Below the pieces are notes generated by a model, which saw only the letters and a program-made list of their open reading frames with translations, was not told the origin of the DNA and did no database searches. 64,000 bases of DNA from Leptolyngbya sp. FACHB-321 (GTDB taxonomy: Bacteria > Cyanobacteriota > Cyanobacteriia > Leptolyngbyales > Leptolyngbyaceae). The stretch lies in assembly GCF_014695975.1 (NCBI RefSeq), contig NZ_JACJPI010000064.1:1-64000 (forward strand). The letters are read 5' to 3'. The translations under genes were made by a program, and so were the position numbers. Shown piece by piece: positions 53,233 through 63,467 of this stretch. The first letter of the stretch is position 1. Each line of letters begins with the position of its first letter.

Positions 53233-55782
53233 TTAGTTCACTTTGAACTGACCCACGTTAGCTTGTAGCGCTTGAGCTACTGCCAAGAGGTCTTTGAACG
53301 AAGTGGATACCTCAGCGGCTCCGGTGGATGTTTTGTTAGCGCTGGCTGCGACATCGTTCATGGTTTGGGACACGGCTTCAGATGCCTGAGACTGGGTTAC
53401 GGTTGCCTGAGCGATCGCTTCCACCAGGGCGCTAATCTGGGCGCTAGCGGCAGTGATTTTGTTCAGACTCTGCCGTGTTTCATCCACCAACTTGGTTCCA
53501 GTCACAACCTGCTCTGTACCTGCTTCCATCGCAGCAACCACATCGTTGGTTTCTGTTTGAATGTCAGCAACTAGCTTTTCAATATCGGCAGTGGCTGCGG
53601 CAGATTGACGTGCCAGCGATCGCACTTCATCAGCAACGACTGCAAAACCACGACCTTCTTCACCAGCACGGGCAGCTTCAATGGATGCATTCAACGCCAG
53701 AAGGTTGGTCTGAGCAGCAAACGAACCAATGAGGTTCACGACTTTAGAAATCTTCTGGGACGATTCACCCAACCGCTTCACCTTCTTAGACGTTTCTGCC
53801 ACTGTTTCTCGGATAGCGATGATGCCATCAACGGTGCGGTTCATAGCGGCATCACCCTCTTCTACCGTTTTAGCCGCTTGTTGTACGGTTGCTTCGGCTT
53901 GCTCAGCGTTAGCAGCAACGGCTTGGATGGAGAGAGACATTTCTTGAATGCGATCGAGCGCAATCGTAATTTCCTTTACCTGCTGCAACGCTTCACTTGA
54001 TAGCACTTGTACCGAATCTTCACTGCTTCCAGCAGTTGTCGCTACTTGCTGGGCGGCTGTTTGCACCTGGGTTACAATTTTCCGCAAGCTACCAACTGTA
54101 GCGTTGTAAGAGTCGGCGATCGTCCCGATTTCATCTTCTGTCACTTTGGCGCGAGTTGTCAGGTCACCTCTACTCACTGGGTCAACTTCAATAAGCAATT
54201 CCATGGCGCGTTTTTGGAGTGCTTCCTTGCCTTGCCGTTGTTGGATAGCCTCTTGACCCCGTAGTTCTTCCTGATAGCGGGCTGCTTCTAGGTTGGTTTC
54301 AATACTGACTGTCATCTGATTCAATTCGCGGGCAAGAATGCCAATCTCGTCTTGACGGTCCGTTGCTTCTAGCCGCACACCTGAATTCCCTTCTCCCACC
54401 TGTTGGGCAAAGCGAGCCAACCGCTTCAACGGACGCGAGAACGTGCCAGCAACGCTAACCGCAAACAAACCTGCTAATGCCAGAGAGCCAACACCAATAC
54501 CATGACCAATCAACTGCTGCTTCTGCAATACCTGATTAACTTTGTTCTCAGGGTCGCCAACATACAAAATACCGATCGGCTTAGCTTGGGCTGGGTTTAG
54601 CGTTCGGCGATGGTCGTATAACGGCTTGTAGAGCGTGAGGTAGGTATCGCCGACAATGTTTGCCCGACCCGTAAAGGTTTTTCCTTGAGTAAGCACCTGA
54701 TCTGCGACTTCTCGTGAAGCACGAGTGCCGATGGCACGGGTATTTTTGTCGCTATAAGGCACATTGGTATTGACGCGCCAATCTTGAGCAAACAGGGTAG
54801 CAGTGGCAACACCAGCAGTCTGTTTAACGCGATCCACTATACCGAAGTCACGATTCAAAACTCGACCGACAATCGCACTACCAACAACGCGCCCCTTCAC
54901 TGATAAGGGGTGAACTGCCATCGCAACCAAACCGATCTTGCCCTGGTCAATGTCGTAGGTGCCTTCTGGTGAAGGCTGTTTAGCTTCTGCCAAGCCTTTT
55001 GTGTCTTGCGATCGCACATTAATTGCGGCTTGCTCTGCCAGCCCTAGACGTTTGAGTTGGTCGCTCTTTAACAGCTCTACGCCATCTAACAGTTTGTTGC
55101 GGCTCAACGCCTCTTTGAAGATGGATAGATCAGCGAGTGATGCTCCGACTGGCACTGTCACGGGGCGGAAAGTCGCCGGTGCTGGAGCACTACCGTCTTT
55201 GGGCAAGGCTGGATAGCTAGCAAAATTTTCTGCCAGAATTTGGTTGTTTTGAGCAATGACTCGCCCTTGAGCGTCGGTCAGCACAATAAAGCTTTGTTGC
55301 TCCCCCGCTTCCAGGATGTTTGCATCAGCGATGAAGTATTGCAGCCGCGATCGATTAGCAGCAACCTCCTTAGGATTGCTCAAATCAATGGCCGCTGTTT
55401 CCACCAGGTGACCGATCGTATTCGCACCAACTTTACTGTCTTCTTGAGCGCTACGGATGCCCTCATCCAACGTATCCATACCGCGTTGCAACCCTGCTTG
55501 CAACCCATTAATTAGGTCATCTTGAGCAATCCGACCAATACCCTCTGTCACAATTACGGCAGGCACTGCCGCCGCCGCTACCAACAGCAACGTCAGTTTT
55601 AGCCGAATACTAAGGTTATCCCAACTTTGATTGAACTGCCGCCACCAAACAGCAGGCACCTTAGCATTTGGTGATACCTCTGCTGACTCTAGTGGCTGAA
55701 GCTGGGAGGTGAGGAGTGAGTCATCTAACGATGTTGGCACTTTGCCGTTAGAAGCAGAGGGAGTTGGGCGTTGATCTAGCAT
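53233..55782 (-). CDS. Methyl-accepting chemotaxis protein (PilJ-like)
   Basis: An 849-residue receptor. A first transmembrane helix ([26 protein letters not shown], about residues 58-83), a ~340-residue periplasmic sensor region (dCACHE-like, with [15 protein letters not shown] and [22 protein letters not shown]), and a second helix at about 428-450. A HAMP domain ([28 protein letters not shown]) follows, then a second HAMP-like/linker segment. The cytoplasmic signalling tip is [36 protein letters not shown]. No GAF domain with a bilin-binding motif is present, so a photosensory PixJ-type role is not supported. No CheR/CheB genes are in the operon. ATG 55782. Confidence 0.92.
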   Translation of the reverse strand: MLDQRPTPSASNGKVPTSLDDSLLTSQLQPLESAEVSPNAKVPAVWWRQFNQSWDNLSIRLKLTLLLVAAAAVPAVIVTEGIGRIAQDDLINGLQAGLQRGMDTLDEGIRSAQEDSKVGANTIGHLVETAAIDLSNPKEVAANRSRLQYFIADANILEAGEQQSFIVLTDAQGRVIAQNNQILAENFASYPALPKDGSAPAPATFRPVTVPVGASLADLSIFKEALSRNKLLDGVELLKSDQLKRLGLAEQAAINVRSQDTKGLAEAKQPSPEGTYDIDQGKIGLVAMAVHPLSVKGRVVGSAIVGRVLNRDFGIVDRVKQTAGVATATLFAQDWRVNTNVPYSDKNTRAIGTRASREVADQVLTQGKTFTGRANIVGDTYLTLYKPLYDHRRTLNPAQAKPIGILYVGDPENKVNQVLQKQQLIGHGIGVGSLALAGLFAVSVAGTFSRPLKRLARFAQQVGEGNSGVRLEATDRQDEIGILARELNQMTVSIETNLEAARYQEELRGQEAIQQRQGKEALQKRAMELLIEVDPVSRGDLTTRAKVTEDEIGTIADSYNATVGSLRKIVTQVQTAAQQVATTAGSSEDSVQVLSSEALQQVKEITIALDRIQEMSLSIQAVAANAEQAEATVQQAAKTVEEGDAAMNRTVDGIIAIRETVAETSKKVKRLGESSQKISKVVNLIGSFAAQTNLLALNASIEAARAGEEGRGFAVVADEVRSLARQSAAATADIEKLVADIQTETNDVVAAMEAGTEQVVTGTKLVDETRQSLNKITAASAQISALVEAIAQATVTQSQASEAVSQTMNDVAASANKTSTGAAEVSTSFKDLLAVAQALQANVGQFKVN

Positions 55783-55841
55783 GAGCTATTGTCCTTAAAA
55801 TTCAATAATGGTAGAGAGGCTGTCTTGAAGTTTTAGTTGAG

Positions 55842-56408
55842 CTAGTTGGAGAAAGATTGAACGATCGCATTACCCTCTAAAACCAGGGCAAGTTCTGCCT
55901 GAGCGTTCAACCAGTGACCTCGTAGAAATGGTGCTAAAGCGGGTGAAATTGCAGAGGCAGGAGGCGATTGAATTAAATCTGGATTACACCATTCCATGTC
56001 TTCTACTCGGTGAACCACCAAGCCCAGCATTTTTCCAGCCTGAATTTGGCTGCTAGTTTGTCGGGTCGTCGTTGAAGGGTGAATCACGACAGCCGTGTAA
56101 GTGGAACCGCTCAATGCCTGCTGGTGCAAGGGTGTTAATCCGATCAAGTGACCCAAATCCACCATCCACAAAATCTCGCCACGCCAGTTGTGCACACCCA
56201 TCACACAGGCGGACAAATGTGGAATTGGGATAATCTGCCCGATCGCAATGGTTAGCACTTCGGTCAATTGGTTCACAGGCAATAACGCTGTAGTGGCTGG
56301 TTCCAGATGAAACCGTAAAAACTGTTGACCCACACCTTTAGTTGTTTCGTCAGGCTGGTTGAGCGGATCGAGAAAGCGGGTTGTTTCGAGTAGAGACTCA
56401 GGTAGCAT
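55842..56408 (-). CDS. CheW-domain coupling protein (PilI-like)
   Basis: A 188-residue CheW-type protein: FLRFHLEPATTALLPVNQLTEVLTI, then IPHLSACVMGVHNWRGEILWMVDLGHLIG, the core CheW pattern, and GLVVHRVEDMEW. It links the MCP to the CheA-type kinase. ATG 56408 with AAGGAT upstream. It sits between the CheY and MCP genes in the same order as pil/pix operons. Confidence 0.88.
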   Translation of the reverse strand: MLPESLLETTRFLDPLNQPDETTKGVGQQFLRFHLEPATTALLPVNQLTEVLTIAIGQIIPIPHLSACVMGVHNWRGEILWMVDLGHLIGLTPLHQQALSGSTYTAVVIHPSTTTRQTSSQIQAGKMLGLVVHRVEDMEWCNPDLIQSPPASAISPALAPFLRGHWLNAQAELALVLEGNAIVQSFSN

Positions 56409-56441
56409 GGTTATCCTTAGAGCACCAAATACAGGGTGGCT

Positions 56442-56807
56442 TTAGCCTTTAACTAATTGCTTAACTGTGCGAACGAGTTCTTCTTGGTCGATCGGTTTTG
56501 TGATGTAAGCATCAGCTCCTTGCTTCATGCCCCAAAACTTGTCCATGTCAGTGCTTTTAGTTGAACACATCACAACCGGAATCTTGTTAGTAAGAACATC
56601 AGCTTTTAACTCACGGCAAAGCTCAAAACCGCTGCAACCTGGCAAAACCACATCCAAAATAATGACATCTGGCTTAATATTGCCAACTTTGGTTAATGCC
56701 TCTTCGCCACTACTAGCCGTCGCAACGTTGAAACCACCCCGTTGCAGGCAAGCGGTGAGAATCTCCATCTCGGTCGAAGAATCTTCAACAACTAAAACAG
56801 TACTCAT
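56442..56807 (-). CDS. CheY-like single-domain response regulator (PilH-like)
   Basis: A 121-residue receiver domain: VLVVEDSSTEMEIL holds the acidic pocket, Asp52 (VIILDVVLPG) is the phosphorylation site, and STKSTD and ITKPID carry the conserved Thr/Ser and Lys. No output domain, so it acts on a target protein such as a pilus motor or as a phosphate sink. Second gene of the operon. ATG 56807. Confidence 0.93.
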   Translation of the reverse strand: MSTVLVVEDSSTEMEILTACLQRGGFNVATASSGEEALTKVGNIKPDVIILDVVLPGCSGFELCRELKADVLTNKIPVVMCSTKSTDMDKFWGMKQGADAYITKPIDQEELVRTVKQLVKG

Positions 56808-56914
56808 GGAATTTATCCCCTTAAAAGACTAGCGACCGCGCTTAAACCGACGACATCAACCTGAAACACACAACCAACCGAAACAAAGCCGAAACACAAC
56901 GCGGAATCACACGA

Positions 56915-58276
56915 CTAACCAACTATCAGAGAACTGTTTTGCTGCAAGTGCTTGAGGTGCTTGTGAGCCACCGCCAACACGGTTTCAGCATTCACTGGTT
57001 TGCCAAGAAAATCAGACGCGCCGACCATCTTGGCACGCACTCGATCGACGATGCCGTCATTGCCCGTAAGGATGACGATCGGCGTATCGCGGAAAGCAGA
57101 CACCTTCCGCAACTGGCTACAAATTTCATAGCCATTGGTGTTTGGCATCACCAGATCGAGAAAGATCAAATCGGGTTTGCGGATTAACAGCGTGGCGATC
57201 GCCCGTAGCGAGTCCTGCACCCCTATAAAGCGATACCCAGACTGAGTGAGGATTGTTTCCATCACACGGCAAACAGCCGGACTATCATCCACACAAGCAA
57301 CCAGCAAGCCTTCCATTGCCGTTGTAGAGGCACCCACCGTAGAAATGGGTGTTGCGGCAGTCGGGAGACCCGCAAACGGTACAGGAAAATCAGGAACATC
57401 TACAAGTTTGACAAAGCCAGCTTGAATGTAGGGTAAGAGAGAACGGGTAACCTCTGCGACATCGCGTTGCCGCTTAACAGCTAAATCTCTCAGCGTGCGC
57501 TTACCGTTTAATAAGGTCGCGAGGGTTTGATACGAAGCTGCCGAAATTTGCTGCTGTAGTCGCTCTGGCTGTTGAATGATGGGCGCTTGATTGGGTGAGC
57601 GATCGGCAACCTTTGCTTGCTGCCAGAGTTGCCATTTTTGTTGCACGTCGGCAATTAGCCTTTCAGCATCAAACAAGATTAAGGGCGTAAAAACAGAATT
57701 GCTCGACTCAACTAAATAGATGATTTCATTTGCCTGAGTGACATCAAATAGCACTTCAGAAACAATAGACCAGACCACCTTCGAGGCTTGCTCACGGGTA
57801 AATTTTTGTTGATCCACCCAAGAGCACAACGCCTGGTACTCCCAACAAACCTTCATGGCTTCTATCGCAGGGCTAGCAAGATCGCTCATGGATTTGAACT
57901 GAGCGACATCAAGTTGGGGGCAGTAAGCGGTTAGATTTCGCATCCACCGTCTCACTGGATGGGTTCCGCCAGTAGCATACAAAATACGACCTAGGTAAAA
58001 GTAAAACGTCCAGACACTTCCTAAGGGGCTCTTTAGCGACAGTTGCCCACTAAAACGAATAGTCCTCAAGCCATCAAAAAATTGAACCTGCTTTGAAGCA
58101 TTGAATTCGGTAATGGAAATGTGATCTGGAGATGTTTTACCGTTAGCCATACTCGTTCCTTCTTGTCGGAAATCTTGCTGCTGGTGCTGCGATGACAACT
58201 GACCCATGCTCTGCTGCTGTTGCTGCCTGGTTAAACCCGTTACAGTGCTTGTTATTGCGGGGGTGGATGTAGCCAT
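56915..58276 (-). CDS. PatA/PixG-family response regulator (PATAN domain + receiver)
   Basis: The first gene of the chemotaxis operon. A Gln-rich variable N-terminus is followed by a PATAN/DUF4388-type domain (FNASKQVQFFDGLRTIRFSGQL ... FYFYLGRILYATGGTHPVRRWMRNL). A central helical region contains DAERLIADVQQKWQLWQQ. The C-terminal receiver domain starts LLVACVDDSPAVCRVMETIL, with Asp in LIFLDLVMPNTNGYEI and Lys in FLGKPVN. This is the PilG/PatA architecture of cyanobacterial motility operons. Starts at ATG 58276 or, with a better AAGGAA ribosome site, ATG 58150 (MANGKTSPDHI); a GTG at 58288 is also in frame. Confidence 0.88.
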   Translation of the reverse strand: MATSTPAITSTVTGLTRQQQQQSMGQLSSQHQQQDFRQEGTSMANGKTSPDHISITEFNASKQVQFFDGLRTIRFSGQLSLKSPLGSVWTFYFYLGRILYATGGTHPVRRWMRNLTAYCPQLDVAQFKSMSDLASPAIEAMKVCWEYQALCSWVDQQKFTREQASKVVWSIVSEVLFDVTQANEIIYLVESSNSVFTPLILFDAERLIADVQQKWQLWQQAKVADRSPNQAPIIQQPERLQQQISAASYQTLATLLNGKRTLRDLAVKRQRDVAEVTRSLLPYIQAGFVKLVDVPDFPVPFAGLPTAATPISTVGASTTAMEGLLVACVDDSPAVCRVMETILTQSGYRFIGVQDSLRAIATLLIRKPDLIFLDLVMPNTNGYEICSQLRKVSAFRDTPIVILTGNDGIVDRVRAKMVGASDFLGKPVNAETVLAVAHKHLKHLQQNSSLIVG

Positions 58277-58681
58277 GATTTCAATCACACGCCTTGAAAT
58301 GGGGTATTGAGGCGCTTGATTACAAAATTAGACGGACAAGGTGAGGAACTCGGAAAGACGGACAAGGTTATTTGCCTTTGGGCATAATCGAGCCGTTCCT
58401 AAAAAAGGGATGCCAGAACTAAACACCACCCAAACTACCCAGGTTCTTCGGCAACCAGTGAAGATGGCACCTTTCTTCGTTACGGCTTGAGGCTGTTTGG
58501 GCACCTTTAGAAGGTTGCAGCCCATCTTGCAGCCCTCACAAAAGTGCGCTGATACTAAGGGTCAGTTTCATGAACTGCCTTTGTTGCTGCCTATGTGATG
58601 ATTGTTGCGGACGATCGCTCTCAGGGTTCATGCAACGGCATTCAGCTATAGGATCCTTCTAAACCTCAAGCAACGTTTGCA
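58277..58681. other. Divergent promoter region between two signalling units
   Basis: About 400 bases separate the chemotaxis operon (minus) from the REC-wHTH regulator (plus). An open frame on minus at 58328-58525 is judged spurious. Promoters for both units must lie here, but no convincing -35/-10 pair was picked. Confidence 0.4.
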
Positions 58682-60220
58682 ATGAGAATTCTGTTAGTGG
58701 ATGATGATGAGCACCTTGCCGAATTACTCAGAACAACTCTGACTGAGCAACATTATGTCGTTGATACGGCTGCCGATGGTCAAGCAGGATGGGCACTAGC
58801 CGAAAGTCTGACGTATGACTTGATTTTGCTGGATGTAATGCTGCCAAAACTAGATGGCATTAGTTTTTGCCGCCAGTTGCGTGCCCTGGGCAAACAAGTG
58901 CCCGTACTGTTGCTGACGGCTAGAGACACCAGTAACGACAAAGTGATGGGTTTGGATGCAGGCGCTGATGATTACCTGGTGAAGCCGCTCTGCCTGCAAG
59001 AGCTAGCGGCAAGAATGCGGGCGTTACTGCGGCGGGGATCAGTTGTCACCGCTTCGGTGCTGGAGTGGGGCAGATTGCGTCTTGACCCTAGTAGTTGCGA
59101 AGTGACCTACGATCGCGCACCGTTACGCCTCACGCCCAAAGAATATGCGTTGCTAGAACTATTCTTGCGGAATAATCAGCGAGTCTACAGCCGTAGTGCG
59201 ATTTTGGATCAGCTCTGGTCGTTGGATGACGATCCACCAGGGGAGGATACTGTGAAGACCCACATCAAGGGACTACGGCAGCGGTTGAAAGCAGTTGGAG
59301 CCGCCGATTTAGTCGAGACAGTTTATGGTTTAGGGTATCGCCTAAATCAGTCATATGCTCAAACGTCTGCCCAGTCTTCAACACCAGCCTTAGCAGCACC
59401 AAATGACCAGCGGCAGCAACAGACTCAGGCTGCAGTGGCAAAAATTTGGCAGCGTGCTCAAGGCAAGGTGCTCGATCGCATCGCTGTTTTAGAACAGGCA
59501 GCCCAGGCGCTACAGATGAATCAGCTTGACAGCGCACTGCACGATCAGGCACTGCAAGAAGCTCACAAGCTTGCAGGGTCTTTAGGCACCTTTGGTGCTG
59601 ACGAGGGTTCTCAGCTAGCACGACAAATCGAGACGCTTTTGCAAGCTAAAGAAGCGCTAAAAAAAGCACAGTCAATCGATTTATTAGCACTGATAGCCCG
59701 TTTACGAGCATCGGTAGACAGTGTACCTTCCCAGCCCCTAGAGCCGAGCAGCGAAACGACAGTGGAGGCACTTACAACGCCAGCAAAAATGCAGCCGCCC
59801 AGCGAGCCGTGTCAAGGAACAGAGGCAAGCATTTTCGCGATCGATGATGATCCTTTAATCCTAACGGTACTGCAAACAGTACTAGAACCCTGGGGCTTTC
59901 AAGTCACCCCGCTGGACGAGCCGCAGCGCTTTTGGGAAATGCTGCCCACCGTCGCACCCGATCTCGTCATCCTCGACATTGAAATGCCTAAGATTGACGG
60001 CATCAAACTATGCAGCACACTTCGTAACAATACTCGTTGGGGTTGGGTACCCGTGCTGTTTCTTACCGCCAAAACGGATGCTGCTACGCTCCATCAAATC
60101 TTTGAGGCTGGAGCCGATGATTATGTAGGCAAACCGATCGTGGCTCCAGAGTTAGTTGCCCGCATTTGCAATCGCTTGAAGCGCACTCGTAGGCTACGGC
60201 ATGAGAGCAACAGCCCTTAA
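58682..60220 (+). CDS. Hybrid response regulator REC-wHTH-Hpt-REC
   Basis: A 512-residue multi-domain regulator. REC1 (MRILLVDDDEHLAELL, Asp51 in LILLDVMLPK, Lys in LVKPLC) and an OmpR/PhoB winged helix (LRLTPKEYALLELFLRNNQRVYSRSAILDQLW, VKTHIKGLRQRL, YGLGYRL) take up residues 1-230. An Hpt-type helical bundle (ALQEAHKLAGSLGTFGADEG, His in AHKLAG) follows at about 265-345. REC2 (IFAIDDDPLILTVLQTVL, Asp in LVILDIEMPK, Lys in VGKPIV) ends the protein. A DNA-binding regulator with a built-in His-Asp relay suggests it passes phosphate within itself or to another protein. ATG 58682. Confidence 0.9.
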   Translation: MRILLVDDDEHLAELLRTTLTEQHYVVDTAADGQAGWALAESLTYDLILLDVMLPKLDGISFCRQLRALGKQVPVLLLTARDTSNDKVMGLDAGADDYLVKPLCLQELAARMRALLRRGSVVTASVLEWGRLRLDPSSCEVTYDRAPLRLTPKEYALLELFLRNNQRVYSRSAILDQLWSLDDDPPGEDTVKTHIKGLRQRLKAVGAADLVETVYGLGYRLNQSYAQTSAQSSTPALAAPNDQRQQQTQAAVAKIWQRAQGKVLDRIAVLEQAAQALQMNQLDSALHDQALQEAHKLAGSLGTFGADEGSQLARQIETLLQAKEALKKAQSIDLLALIARLRASVDSVPSQPLEPSSETTVEALTTPAKMQPPSEPCQGTEASIFAIDDDPLILTVLQTVLEPWGFQVTPLDEPQRFWEMLPTVAPDLVILDIEMPKIDGIKLCSTLRNNTRWGWVPVLFLTAKTDAATLHQIFEAGADDYVGKPIVAPELVARICNRLKRTRRLRHESNSP

Positions 60221-60629
60221 GATAAGGCAATAAGCAGCGATGGCACGTTTAAACGAATCAGCCGCAATCCTTCGTTAGCAGTCAGCGATCAGTTAGCTAT
60301 TTTTCGTCAACCGCTGATCGTTCGCTCAAAATTATGTTCACTCCAGTGAGAACTGCTGTAATACCAATTCCCTTTTGACACGCTACAAATCAAGACTCTT
60401 CTGCCTGCGGCATTCCCTTTTGAATTGTTATTGGCCTTCCCAAGTTCCTCACAGTTTGAGTTTAGATTTAAACAAGTTAGGTCTGCCTTGAACCACCAAC
60501 ACTGGCAGACAAAAAGCTTGTAGGTCGTCTGGAACTTCGCAGCCGATTGCATATGCTAGCTTCATTCAAACCGCCCAAAGTAGCCTTCTAGCTCTTATAG
60601 CAATATCACCAAGGTCTAGCAAAACGTCC
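60221..60629. other. Intergenic region, no gene seen
   Basis: A 409-base gap. The stretch 60280-60320 (TCAGCGATCAGTTAGCTATT-type) is repeat-like debris common between genes in this window. A minus frame at 60307-60552 was judged spurious. Confidence 0.4.
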
Positions 60630-63389
60630 ATGACCCAGGCTCCCCTACCAACCAATGAGTTAGCAAGACTAGCAGCATTGCATCAGTGCCATATTCTTAA
60701 TACACCTGCTGAGTCTGCATTCGATGATATCACTCGTCTCGCTGCTCATATTTGTGGCGTTCCCATAGCGATGGTGAGTTTAGTTGACGCTGATCGGCAA
60801 TGGTTTAAGTCAAAAGTAGGCATAGAAGTTAATGAAACGCCACGTGAAATAGCGTTTTGTGCCCATGCTATTTTACAACGAGAGATTTTGATTGTTCCCG
60901 ATGCTGCTACGGACGAACGATTCACCGCTAATCTCCTGGTTACGGCTGAGCCTCATGTCCGCTTTTATGCAGGTGTGCCCTTAATTACCTTAGAAGGTCA
61001 TGCACTGGGAACACTTTGTGTGATCGATCGCGTGCCACGCACACTTAGCCCAGAGCAAATTGAAGGATTGGAGATCCTGGCACGCCAAGTAGTGAAGCAA
61101 CTTGAGTTACGCCGCAATCTTGACGCTTTAGAACGATCGGCGGTTGAGTCAAAACAAACAGTACGAAAACGCATTGGCTTCGCTAGCAGTGTTATTAGCT
61201 TTGCAGGTATTACAGCCGCGTTAATGGCACTCAGTGCAATATTTTATCAGAGCGCGATCGACTTCCAGCAGCAGCCCCGGTCGCAAGCGTTGCATTCTGA
61301 TTCAACCGTTCGGTTTCTTGCTGCCACGTGCTTGGGTTTTGTCATTCTCTCTTTGCTTTTCTACCTAGGCTACGCTGAACTCCAAAAACGTTACCACGCA
61401 GAGGAGACGCTGGAGCAAGAGCGTGATTTTACCGCTGCTGTTTTGGATACAGTCGGTGCGTTAGTGCTTGTTCTTGATGCTAAAGGTCGCATTGTACGGT
61501 TCAACCGAAACTGTGAGCAGACGACCGGTCATGCCTTCGCCGAAATCAGACACAGACTTTTTTGGGATATTCTTTTGCTGCCGCAAGATGTGGAGCCTGT
61601 GAAAGCAGTTTTTGCAGATTTAAAAGCAGGGCAGTTTCCCAATGCCCATGAAAACGCTTGGATGACGAAGGCGGGTGAACAGCGGCTCATTGCCTGGTCG
61701 AATACAGCGCTGTTGGACGATAATGGTGCCGTCGAGTACGTCATAGGCACAGGGATTGATATTACTGAACGCAAGCAGGCAGAAAACGCCCTTCGCAAAA
61801 GTGAGGCAACCAATCGTGCGCTGGTTGAAGCCATTCCAGATTTAATGATTCGGATGACGAAAGATGGCACGTATCTAGATTTTATTCCTGCTAAAAGTTT
61901 CACAGTATTAAAACCACATAATGAGATGCGGGGCAGAAACATTCACGAGGTCATGCCACCCGACATCGCGCAGCAACGCATCCATTACACGCAGAAAGCA
62001 TTACAAACTGGTGAGACGCAAGTCTATGAATTTCAGCTACTCCGAGATGACAAAGCCTGTACTGAAGAAGCTCGCATTGTAGTAAGCGGGGAGGATGAAG
62101 TGCTGGTCATGGTTCGTGATATCAGCGATCGCAAACAAGCAGAAGAAGCACTGTTTCAACTAGCGGCGATCGTCGAATCCTCTTGTGATGCCATCATCGG
62201 TGTAGCGCTAGACGGCAAAATTACAAGCTGGAATGCCGGTGCTACGAAAATCTATGGCTACTCGGCTGAAGAAACCAGAGGGCAATCAGCGATCGTGCTT
62301 CTAGCCGTCGCAACTCACTCAAAGGAATGGCTAGAAATGATTGCTGATGAAAATCCAGCGCAGTACTTAAACTATTGCGAAACGCAACATAGCCGCAAAG
62401 ATGGCAAGTGGATTGATGTCGCGTTGACGATCTCTCCCGTTCGGGATGCAGCAGGCAACAGAACTGGGGCTTCGATTATTGCCCGCGATATTAGCGATCG
62501 CCGCGCCATGGAACGTATGAAGGATGAATTTATTTCGGTCGTGAGCCATGAATTGAGAACACCCTTAACGTCGCTTAAAGGCTCACTTAGCCTGCTGCAA
62601 ACCGGACAAATCGGTAGCCTCTCTGCTAAAGGACAACGGATGCTAGAGATTGCTTTCAATAGCGCCGATCGCCTCGGTGTCCTCATTAACAACATCCTTG
62701 ATCTGGAGCGGCTAGGCTCTAGTCAATCTCTGCTTACCAAGCAAACCTTTGATGTTACTGATCTAATGCAACAAGTCGTTAGTGAGATGCAATTAAGCGC
62801 TGAAAAAGCAAATATTGCCGTCTCTATTGCCTCGGCATCCACTCAACTGCATGCCGATCGCGATCGCCTGGTACAGGTTCTCACAAATCTACTTAGTAAC
62901 GCCATCAAATTCTCCCCACCTGGTACAACAGTTTGGCTAACGGCTGCCTTAACTCAAGAGACAAGCGAAAAGTCAGAGCCAGGGGTGGGCGCTCCAAACC
63001 TTGCTGTGACGGTTCAGCCGAGCCATCCGAGCACAAGTAACCTAGCCCTCAACCCTCAACACACCCAGACCCAGCACACCCAGAGCCTAACACCCGGCAC
63101 CCTACTGCTTACCGTTAAAGACCAGGGACGCGGTATCCCAACCGACAAACTAGAGGTAATCTTCGAGCGTTTTCAACAGGTTGATGCGTCGGATGCTCGT
63201 CAGAGAGGTGGTACGGGCTTAGGTCTGACAATCTGCCGGAGCATAGTCGAGCAACACGGTGGGCAGATTTGGGCAGAGAGTGTATTGGGTGAAGGGAGTA
63301 CGTTCTACGTAACGTTGCCAATAGACATCGCAATGCCGCGATCGACCACCTTACTTCAGGGGCAAACTGAAGTTGAAGTTAAACGCTAG
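60630..63389 (+). CDS. Membrane-bound GAF-PAS sensor histidine kinase
   Basis: A 919-residue kinase. GAF domain at about residues 25-170 (FDDITRLAAHICGVPIAMVSLVD ... FYAGVPLITLEGHALGTLCVID). Two transmembrane helices follow (about 188-212 and 228-250). Three PAS/PAC units at about 265-385, 390-500 and 505-620 come next. The HisKA domain has His640 in SVVSHELRTPLTSLKG. The ATPase domain has LTNLLSNAIKFSPPG, DQGRGIP, and GGTGLGLTICRSIVEQHGG. A low-complexity Gln/Thr/Pro/Ser-rich stretch of about 45 residues interrupts the ATPase domain between its N and G1 boxes. The next gene, a single-domain regulator, is its probable partner. The GAF domain has no obvious chromophore-binding Cys in the usual place. 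Confidence 0.9.
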   Translation: MTQAPLPTNELARLAALHQCHILNTPAESAFDDITRLAAHICGVPIAMVSLVDADRQWFKSKVGIEVNETPREIAFCAHAILQREILIVPDAATDERFTANLLVTAEPHVRFYAGVPLITLEGHALGTLCVIDRVPRTLSPEQIEGLEILARQVVKQLELRRNLDALERSAVESKQTVRKRIGFASSVISFAGITAALMALSAIFYQSAIDFQQQPRSQALHSDSTVRFLAATCLGFVILSLLFYLGYAELQKRYHAEETLEQERDFTAAVLDTVGALVLVLDAKGRIVRFNRNCEQTTGHAFAEIRHRLFWDILLLPQDVEPVKAVFADLKAGQFPNAHENAWMTKAGEQRLIAWSNTALLDDNGAVEYVIGTGIDITERKQAENALRKSEATNRALVEAIPDLMIRMTKDGTYLDFIPAKSFTVLKPHNEMRGRNIHEVMPPDIAQQRIHYTQKALQTGETQVYEFQLLRDDKACTEEARIVVSGEDEVLVMVRDISDRKQAEEALFQLAAIVESSCDAIIGVALDGKITSWNAGATKIYGYSAEETRGQSAIVLLAVATHSKEWLEMIADENPAQYLNYCETQHSRKDGKWIDVALTISPVRDAAGNRTGASIIARDISDRRAMERMKDEFISVVSHELRTPLTSLKGSLSLLQTGQIGSLSAKGQRMLEIAFNSADRLGVLINNILDLERLGSSQSLLTKQTFDVTDLMQQVVSEMQLSAEKANIAVSIASASTQLHADRDRLVQVLTNLLSNAIKFSPPGTTVWLTAALTQETSEKSEPGVGAPNLAVTVQPSHPSTSNLALNPQHTQTQHTQSLTPGTLLLTVKDQGRGIPTDKLEVIFERFQQVDASDARQRGGTGLGLTICRSIVEQHGGQIWAESVLGEGSTFYVTLPIDIAMPRSTTLLQGQTEVEVKR

Positions 63390-63467
63390 CGCTTTTGACA
63401 CACCGTAAGCAAAAGCAGTTTTTCATTGACTATAAAGTATTACAAATTATTAGCGAGGTGATGAGTC

